Program-made: the position numbers and the translations under genes
Shown: piece by piece, positions 54,998-61,120 of the stretch
Position numbering within the stretch: the stretch's first letter is position 1
How the letters are laid out: each line of letters opens with the position of its first letter
DNA from: Polynucleobacter paneuropaeus
GTDB lineage: Bacteria; Pseudomonadota; Gammaproteobacteria; Burkholderiales; Burkholderiaceae
Assembly: GCF_003261235.1 (NCBI RefSeq)
Contig: NZ_CP030085.1
Span: 973,454-1,037,453 of the forward strand
Length of the DNA: 64,000 nt
Direction: 5' to 3'
The notes under the pieces: model-generated
Told to the model about the DNA's origin: nothing
The model's input: only the letters and a program-made list of their open reading frames with translations
The model's database searches: none

Positions 54998-56413
54998 TTA
55001 CAGGGAGTAATACATTTCAAATTCGACTGGATGAGTAGTCATGCGGAAACGTGTGACCTCTTCCATCTTCAATGCAATGTAGGCATCTAACATCGAATTT
55101 GTAAACACACCACCACGGGTCAAGAACTCACGATCCTTGTCCAAGCACTCCAAAGCCTGATCTAAGCTATGGCATACGGTTGGGATCTTCGCATCTTCTT
55201 CTGGTGGCAAGTCATACAGGTTCTTGTCAGCAGCTTCACCTGGGTGAATCTTATTCTGAACACCGTCCAAGCCAGCCATCAACAAGGCAGAGAATGCCAA
55301 GTATGGGTTAGCTAATGGATCTGGGAAACGGGTTTCAATCCGGCGGCCCTTAGGATTCGATACATAAGGAATACGAATCGAAGCAGAACGGTTGCGAGCT
55401 GAGTAAGCCAACTTCACAGGAGCCTCAAAGCCAGGTACCAAACGCTTGTAGGAGTTGGTGCCTGGATTGGTGATTGCATTCAAAGCACGTGCATGCTTGA
55501 TGATGCCGCCGATGTAGTACAGAGCAAATTCAGATAAACCTGAGTAGCCGTTACCAGCAAATAAGTTCTCGCCATTCTTCCAAACAGATTGGTGAACGTG
55601 CATACCAGAGCCGTTATCGCCAACCACTGGCTTTGGCATGAAGGTTGCTGTTTTGCCATAAGCATGAGCAACGTTTTGTACAACATACTTCTGCCAGATG
55701 GTCCAATCAGCGCGCTGTACTAGTGTGCTGAACTTGGTACCCAATTCGTTTTGGCCTTGACCAGCAACTTCGTGGTGATGCACTTCAACAGGAATACCTA
55801 AGGATTCGAGAATCAAGCACATTTCGGAACGCATATCTTGGAAGCTATCTACTGGGGCAACTGGGAAATAACCACCCTTTTTGCCTGGACGATGCCCTGT
55901 ATTGCCACCTTCGAGATCGAGACCAGAAGACCATGGCGCCTCTTCAGAAATAATCTTTACTGAGCAACCTTGCATATCGACATTCCACTGAACGCCGTCA
56001 AATACGAAGAACTCTGGTTCTGGACCAAAGTAAGCAGCATCACCAAGGCCACTGCTCTTTAAGTAAGCTTCAGCGCGTTTTGCGATAGAGCGTGGATCAC
56101 GGTCATATCCTTTGCCATCAGATGGCTCGATCACGTCGCATGTGAGAACCAAGGTTGGCTCTTCATAGAATGGGTCGATATAAGCTGCGGTTGGATCTGG
56201 CATTAACAACATGTCAGAAGCTTCGATGCCCTTCCAACCAGCGATAGAGGAACCGTCAAATGCATGACCGCTTTCAAATTTATCTTCGTTAAATGCAGAA
56301 ACAGGTACTGATACGTGTTGTTCTTTACCTTTGGTATCAACAAAGCGGAAATCAACGAAAGTACATTCTTTCTCTTTAACTAACTTCATTACATCGGCGA
56401 CGGTCTTGGTCAT
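54998..56413 (-). CDS. glnA: glutamine synthetase type I
   Basis: Assimilates ammonium into glutamine, 471 residues, the GSI-beta length. Motifs: DGSSIAGWKGI, FGPEPEFFVFD, GQNELGTKF, NGSGMHVHQS, NPGTNSYKRLVPGFEAP and the adenylylation loop NLYDLPPEE with its Tyr near residue 400. AGGAG lies upstream of the ATG. It heads glnA-ntrB-ntrC-xth. Its 175-base upstream region has two NtrC-type palindromes. Confidence 0.98.
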   Translation of the reverse strand: MTKTVADVMKLVKEKECTFVDFRFVDTKGKEQHVSVPVSAFNEDKFESGHAFDGSSIAGWKGIEASDMLLMPDPTAAYIDPFYEEPTLVLTCDVIEPSDGKGYDRDPRSIAKRAEAYLKSSGLGDAAYFGPEPEFFVFDGVQWNVDMQGCSVKIISEEAPWSSGLDLEGGNTGHRPGKKGGYFPVAPVDSFQDMRSEMCLILESLGIPVEVHHHEVAGQGQNELGTKFSTLVQRADWTIWQKYVVQNVAHAYGKTATFMPKPVVGDNGSGMHVHQSVWKNGENLFAGNGYSGLSEFALYYIGGIIKHARALNAITNPGTNSYKRLVPGFEAPVKLAYSARNRSASIRIPYVSNPKGRRIETRFPDPLANPYLAFSALLMAGLDGVQNKIHPGEAADKNLYDLPPEEDAKIPTVCHSLDQALECLDKDREFLTRGGVFTNSMLDAYIALKMEEVTRFRMTTHPVEFEMYYSL

Positions 56414-56517
56414 GCAACTCTCCTGTGTTATCTAAATTCGGGGTCTTTATTAGTGGGTCAATATCACCCATTTGATGCAAGTAATTTACTGAAGCTAAGC
56501 AGCAACAATTGACATTA

Positions 56518-56536
56518 TTGCACTATTAAAGTGCCA
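56518..56536. promoter_or_regulatory. NtrC-type palindrome, proximal site of glnA
   Basis: TTGCACTATTAAAGTGCCA has GCACT and AGTGC arms and resembles the NtrC site pattern of inverted TGCAC halves. It is centred about 114 bases upstream of the glnA ATG and 52 bases from the distal site, close to five helical turns. Confidence 0.55.
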
Positions 56537-56569
56537 TAAATCGAAGTTCTAAGTGGTTTAATAGGTTAA

Positions 56570-56588
56570 TTGCACCAAATTAGTGCAA
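56570..56588. promoter_or_regulatory. NtrC-type palindrome, distal site of glnA
   Basis: TTGCACCAAATTAGTGCAA is an almost perfect inverted repeat close to the known enterobacterial NtrC consensus (TGCACC and GGTGCA halves). It abuts the stop codon of the upstream MoCF-type gene. The two sites have the same 19-base length. Confidence 0.65.
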
Positions 56589-57458
56589 TTATTGGGGCTT
56601 GAGCTCGTGTATTTCGTAACCCAGAGATTCTGTGCCAGTTCTCAGGGCCAACCAAGCGCTTTCGAGCAAATTGGCATTACCCTTAATCCCCAATTCAATA
56701 TGACGCTCAGCAAAAACACCTTCTTTAGCGGGATCCCCAACTGAGGGCAAGCTAAAAACCTTTACCCCTGGAAAGCTCTCCTCAATTCGTTCCATCAGCG
56801 GCGTCAGAGCAGATTCAATACCCTTGGGGACTATGAAACTTTGCTCAGCCCAATTTTCTTGATGAAATAGGTCTTTATAGAAATGATCTAGACACCATGC
56901 CATCATCGGCGCAGCCATAACTGGAAAGCCTGGCACAAAGTGATGCTCTTTAATTCGAAACCCGGGGATCTGGTTATAGGGATTGGGAATAATCTCACTC
57001 CCAATCGGAAACTCACCCATCTTGAAGCGATGTTGATTTTCTGGAGTACTTAAATCTGCTTTGATGGGATCCCCTTCTGCCATCGACTGAATACGACCCG
57101 CAATCAATTCTTGGGCAGAGGGATGCAATTGCGTTTTTGTCCCCAGTGCTAATGCTGCGCACTGTCTAGTATGGTCGTCGGGTGTGGCTCCAATACCGCC
57201 AGTACTAAACACCACGTCACCACTAGCAAAGCTTTCTTTTAAACAAGCAGTGATTTGGTCTGGCTCATCAGGAAGATATCGGACCCACGACAAGCTCAGG
57301 CCTCTTTCGTTAAGCAACTCGATGAGTTTGCTCATATGTTTGTCTTGACGCTTACCGGAGAGAATTTCATCGCCAATCACAATCAAGCCAAATCGTCTTG
57401 AGCTCTTTGGGGCATCGTTTGGCAAATCAATCTCCACCGTTTTTAAAGCATCGACCAT
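56589..57458 (-). CDS. CinA N-terminal / MoCF_biosynth domain protein
   Basis: Molybdopterin-binding-fold protein of about 289 residues, annotated elsewhere as competence/damage-inducible CinA-like. The motif GLIVIGDEILSGKRQDKH and the loop FSTGGIGATPDDHTRQ are typical of the MoaB/MogA/CinA fold. The C-terminal CinA deamidase domain is missing. I chose the ATG at 57458 with GGAG nine bases upstream; a TTG seven codons earlier overlaps the EI24 gene. It is 1 base after that gene and last in its set. Confidence 0.82.
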   Translation of the reverse strand: MVDALKTVEIDLPNDAPKSSRRFGLIVIGDEILSGKRQDKHMSKLIELLNERGLSLSWVRYLPDEPDQITACLKESFASGDVVFSTGGIGATPDDHTRQCAALALGTKTQLHPSAQELIAGRIQSMAEGDPIKADLSTPENQHRFKMGEFPIGSEIIPNPYNQIPGFRIKEHHFVPGFPVMAAPMMAWCLDHFYKDLFHQENWAEQSFIVPKGIESALTPLMERIEESFPGVKVFSLPSVGDPAKEGVFAERHIELGIKGNANLLESAWLALRTGTESLGYEIHELKPQ

Positions 57459-57459
57459 C

Positions 57460-58320
57460 TCACCGCTCTCCGCTATCAATTACACGAGTCTCTACTACAA
57501 GGGATTTACTCAGTTCATCTTTCCTTAGATTCTGAAGTGCCTCCAATAGAAAATGGGAGAACCATAAACCAGCAAAGACAAAAATCAAAGAATAAATCCA
57601 CAAGGCTACAAAACTCACAATTGGGAATAAGACCAAAGCAAGGGCTGATGTAGCCCAAAAGAAGGTAGGCACTGCACCCAACATGCCACAAGCAATTCCC
57701 ATCACCAGCAAGGACCAGCGATTTTGCTGAATCAAGATATCGCGCTCTTCGCTGCTAGCATGTCCTGCCAAGACATCATAGGACATCAAACGCATCGTCA
57801 GCCATCCCCAAAACAGCGGGGGCAATATCGCAAATAAGGGTGGAATCCACCACACAGGCAAAGTCAGCATAACCAGAACCAGGCAAATAAAAGCAGACCA
57901 AAAGGTATAGAACAAACTGCCAATCAGGCTGCCGCCCCGTTTACTTTGTAGATCGCTATATAAAGATTGCTTGCATAGACTATTCACAATTGCTGGCACA
58001 GTGGTAAAGGCAATGAGGACTAGCAGACTGATAGCGATCAAAGGAATGATCATCATCACAAAAAAGAATGGTGCAATCCAAGCGCGGGCATTATCAAAGC
58101 CAGCCCATATCAAGCCATCCTGGATCCAATTGGTAAAAATAGAATTGGTTAGAAACGAGCTGAGCATTGCCAAGCTTGGTGTCCATGTCAACCAAATGAG
58201 GCAGCCCCAAAATACCGAGATAATGAAGAATGGGCGCAAACTCAACCACAGCATTCGTGGATGCATAGTACCGCCTAAAGCTAAGCCGAATGCACGAACT
58301 ACTTGCTGGACAGCAATCAT
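57460..58320 (-). CDS. EI24/CysZ-like membrane protein
   Basis: Integral membrane protein of 286 residues with about six hydrophobic segments (about 28-48, 73-105, 140-170, 200-225, 230-260). The N-terminus AVQQVVRAFGLALGGTMHPRMLWLSLRP and the layout fit the EI24 (etoposide-induced 2.4/CysZ) family. CysZ imports sulfate, but nothing here indicates the substrate. Its ATG overlaps the hydroxylase stop (ATGA). Confidence 0.78.
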   Translation of the reverse strand: MIAVQQVVRAFGLALGGTMHPRMLWLSLRPFFIISVFWGCLIWLTWTPSLAMLSSFLTNSIFTNWIQDGLIWAGFDNARAWIAPFFFVMMIIPLIAISLLVLIAFTTVPAIVNSLCKQSLYSDLQSKRGGSLIGSLFYTFWSAFICLVLVMLTLPVWWIPPLFAILPPLFWGWLTMRLMSYDVLAGHASSEERDILIQQNRWSLLVMGIACGMLGAVPTFFWATSALALVLFPIVSFVALWIYSLIFVFAGLWFSHFLLEALQNLRKDELSKSLVVETRVIDSGER

Positions 58321-59300
58321 GATTTAAATATTGCTCTTGCAGAAGAGCGTAGCGTTTGCCACTGCTGAGTCAGAATATTATGAGAAAGTTTCAGATCTCG
58401 CACGCCTGTGGGGTAAACCGCTTTACTAAAAACTGCGGTCTTAAAAAACATATCCCACCATGGAAAGAGCACGCCAAAGTTACAACCTCCAAGTACTCCT
58501 GATTTACCAATTGCTTCATGTCCATAGCCAACCGCATGATGCATGCGGTGAAACAGTGGTGACACCAATAAGTACTTACCGATTCCTAAATCGATATTGA
58601 GATTCGCATGTTGCCAGCTTTGAATAAATTGACTAACCACTACCAGAAAAATAAATTGTCCTGGTGAAACTCCAAATAAAAGTGCAAATAAAGCAAAAAC
58701 AGCTGCACGCAAAATATCATCCACAATGTGATTACGATTATCTGACCAAGCAGTCATCACGGTTTGACTGTGATGCAAAGCATGTAGTTGCCACCACCAA
58801 TTGAAGGTATGGGTAGCACGATGGTAAAGATATTCGACTAAATCGAGCAGGATCATATAAATACAAAAGCTAATGATGGGGATCGATGTCACTCCGGGCC
58901 ACCAAGACTCTACATTGAGTCTCGCGAATCGAAAGTCATGTAACACAGAATCCAGCTGGAAAAAGAATCCTGAGATAGCAATAAAGAACAGGCCATGGAA
59001 GATACCAAGGCGGTGAAAAAGGGAATAGGCTACATCCGCTTTACTGGCATTCGAGAATTTTTCCTGGGGTTCTGCAGGATTCAAGCGCTCCCATGTGCGC
59101 AACAAAAGGACGATTAACGCAATCTGAATACAGCCGAATAAGAACCAATCAATGCCGTCAAAGACGTCCTCAGACCATCCAGTTAAATCAAGTTGATATA
59201 GCAAAGGTTCAACAACTCCTGAAAACAGGCGCTCTTGAATACCAGCGTAAGTATTGGAAATAGCATCAGAAACATCGGCAAGAATTGAGCTCAGATTCAT
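58317..59300 (-). CDS. sterol desaturase / fatty acid hydroxylase family protein
   Basis: Membrane di-iron oxygenase of 327 residues. Hydrophobic segments lie at about 50-70, 98-115, 135-155, 195-230. The histidine clusters HRATH (about 159), HALHH (about 172) and HRMHH (about 250) supply the iron ligands of the family. The substrate is unknown: such enzymes act on fatty acids, sterols, carotenoids or ether lipids. It lies 3 bases after the deacetylase-like gene and overlaps the EI24 gene. Confidence 0.85.
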   Translation of the reverse strand: MNLSSILADVSDAISNTYAGIQERLFSGVVEPLLYQLDLTGWSEDVFDGIDWFLFGCIQIALIVLLLRTWERLNPAEPQEKFSNASKADVAYSLFHRLGIFHGLFFIAISGFFFQLDSVLHDFRFARLNVESWWPGVTSIPIISFCIYMILLDLVEYLYHRATHTFNWWWQLHALHHSQTVMTAWSDNRNHIVDDILRAAVFALFALLFGVSPGQFIFLVVVSQFIQSWQHANLNIDLGIGKYLLVSPLFHRMHHAVGYGHEAIGKSGVLGGCNFGVLFPWWDMFFKTAVFSKAVYPTGVRDLKLSHNILTQQWQTLRSSARAIFKS

Positions 59301-59303
59301 ACC

Positions 59304-60086
59304 TTATTTTGACTGATTTGGGCTATTCGTGGGTAGGGTCGCAAAACAAAAGCCTCGCTTTTTGAGGTTCAGAATCAGGGACTCTAAAACCGCTGGGGCC
59401 CAGGGGTCTTTTCTAGACCAGATTCCTAAATGGGCCATGGTGATATCACCATCCCTTATCCCCTGGCTCGCCTTCTCTAAAAGCATGGCATTGGGATGTT
59501 TATCTGAATTGAGCTCATCCCCTAAAAAGCCTGAAGGTGCCCAAGCAATATGTTGATAACCACATAAATTGCCCATACTAATCAGACGAGGTGAGGTTTT
59601 GCCCCCAGGTGCACGCCAGATTTTTTGAATCGACTCTCCAGTTAACTCAACAAAGCGCTGATCAACCTCTCGGATGTCCTTACAAAAACTGGCTTCACTC
59701 ATGAGCATGGTCTTACCAGCCTGCGGACCAAACTGCGGCTTGATGAATACCTCATTACGTGGTCCATCTTTCACAAAGTAATCGTGGTTATACGTGTGAC
59801 TACCAAAATGATGGCCCTCTTGCTGCATCATCTGCCAAAACGGTTTCCAGGAATCCTCTAATGCATAGTCACCTCTAAAGGTCTTCTCATTGGCCAGAAA
59901 GAATGTCGCTTTAATATTGTGTCGCTTCAAAATATCCGCAACAGTTTGTGCTACCGACATATTTCCGGTATCAAACGTTAAGTACACCGTCTTATTGCAA
60001 GAGTGTGCTGGTGCATTGGTTTGAGCCTGTGTTGAAAAGCTGAAAAGACAGAGCCAGGTCAGAGCAAGTATTGAACGATTGCTCAT
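59304..60086 (-). CDS. polysaccharide deacetylase-like exported protein
   Basis: Exported NodB-homology protein of 260 residues with signal peptide about 1-22 (ends STQAQ). Motif 1 reads TFDTGN (37-42) instead of TFDDG: D39, the expected base, is kept but the second, metal-binding Asp is Thr40. Motif 2 is intact as SHTYNH, with H97 and H101. Motif 3 reads RAPGG (158-162). MAHLG supplies a late His. It may be an atypical deacetylase or a non-catalytic relative. It lies 6 bases after the YVTN gene. Confidence 0.8.
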   Translation of the reverse strand: MSNRSILALTWLCLFSFSTQAQTNAPAHSCNKTVYLTFDTGNMSVAQTVADILKRHNIKATFFLANEKTFRGDYALEDSWKPFWQMMQQEGHHFGSHTYNHDYFVKDGPRNEVFIKPQFGPQAGKTMLMSEASFCKDIREVDQRFVELTGESIQKIWRAPGGKTSPRLISMGNLCGYQHIAWAPSGFLGDELNSDKHPNAMLLEKASQGIRDGDITMAHLGIWSRKDPWAPAVLESLILNLKKRGFCFATLPTNSPNQSK

Positions 60087-60092
60087 GGTGTT

Positions 60093-61103
60093 TTACTCCC
60101 AAGCCGCACGGGGATAGAAAAAGACGCCATGGGGAGATCTGCCCACTGGAATCACGGAAACCAGCTTCATAGTGCTCAAATCAATCACACCAACCTTTTT
60201 AGCAAAACGGAAGGTGACCCACATGGTCTTACCGTCTGGGGTAATTTCCATATCATCGGGTCCCGCTGGCAAACCGGTTATCTCGCCCTCTTTTTCAAGG
60301 GTCTGCATATTGAGCAAGGTAATACTTGAGGCCACTCGGTTGCTGACAAATACATGCTTCTTATCGCCCAAGGGTCGGAAGTTATGTGCACCCTTGCCTG
60401 TCTGAATCCGTTTCACTTCTTTTTGGGTTTTCCAATCTAAGACTTGAACGTTATCTTCACCAGTCAAGCCAATCAATAGATATTGGTCTCCAGGAGTCAT
60501 CCATAAACCGGCAGGTGTTTTACCAGTCTGGATTTTCCACAAAATGGCTTGAGATTCGAGATCGATTGCCGCAACTTCGTTAGAGTCTTGCAAAGTCACA
60601 AATGCAATTTTGCTATCCGATGTAAATGCAACGTGACTGGGTGTCCTGCCTAACTTAAATGATTTTGCAAGAGTCAAGTTAGCGCTATCAGCTGCATACA
60701 CATCCACCCGATTCAAGCGATTTCCATTAGCAACAAACCATTTGTGGTTTGGTGAGTAACCCACTTGGTATGGATCAATGATGTGAGGAATACGCCCTGT
60801 AATTTCACCGCTCGTCGGATCCATTAGAACAACGTCGTTACCAGCAGCATTGGCAATCATCAAGATTTTCTGATCTGGCGTCATCATCAGGTGATGCGGC
60901 TCTTTTCCAACAGGCACTGTTTTGACGACTTGACGGGTATTCATATCAATCAAACTGACACTGGCATCTGCTGAGTTCAATATGACTGCCAGCTTAGGCT
61001 GAACAGGTTCAGCCAATGCCAGACTCATCCCGAATGGGGTCTGAATGATAAAAAGAGTGGGAAGTGCAAGACGGTGAATCGTCTTGATCAAAGATAAGCG
61101 CAT
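60093..61103 (-). CDS. exported YVTN beta-propeller protein
   Basis: Predicted periplasmic protein of 336 residues. After a signal peptide (about 1-31, ending ALAEP), seven or so repeats of about 42 residues carry the pattern of a V..ID... strand, a ...VPVG or TGK turn, and P...MTPDGK loops, as in YVTN/NHL-type propellers. No haem-binding CxxCH is present. Function is unknown; binding or scaffolding in the periplasm is inferred. It is 17 bases after hrpA and 6 before the deacetylase-like gene. Confidence 0.85.
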   Translation of the reverse strand: MRLSLIKTIHRLALPTLFIIQTPFGMSLALAEPVQPKLAVILNSADASVSLIDMNTRQVVKTVPVGKEPHHLMMTPDQKILMIANAAGNDVVLMDPTSGEITGRIPHIIDPYQVGYSPNHKWFVANGNRLNRVDVYAADSANLTLAKSFKLGRTPSHVAFTSDSKIAFVTLQDSNEVAAIDLESQAILWKIQTGKTPAGLWMTPGDQYLLIGLTGEDNVQVLDWKTQKEVKRIQTGKGAHNFRPLGDKKHVFVSNRVASSITLLNMQTLEKEGEITGLPAGPDDMEITPDGKTMWVTFRFAKKVGVIDLSTMKLVSVIPVGRSPHGVFFYPRAAWE

Positions 61104-61120
61104 CCCTATATTGTAAGCAA

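Noticed and set aside
56518..56537. Possible sigma-54 promoter TGGCAC...TGC upstream of glnA
   Set aside because: The GG to GC spacing is 12 rather than 10 bases, and the string is explained by the palindrome it belongs to.
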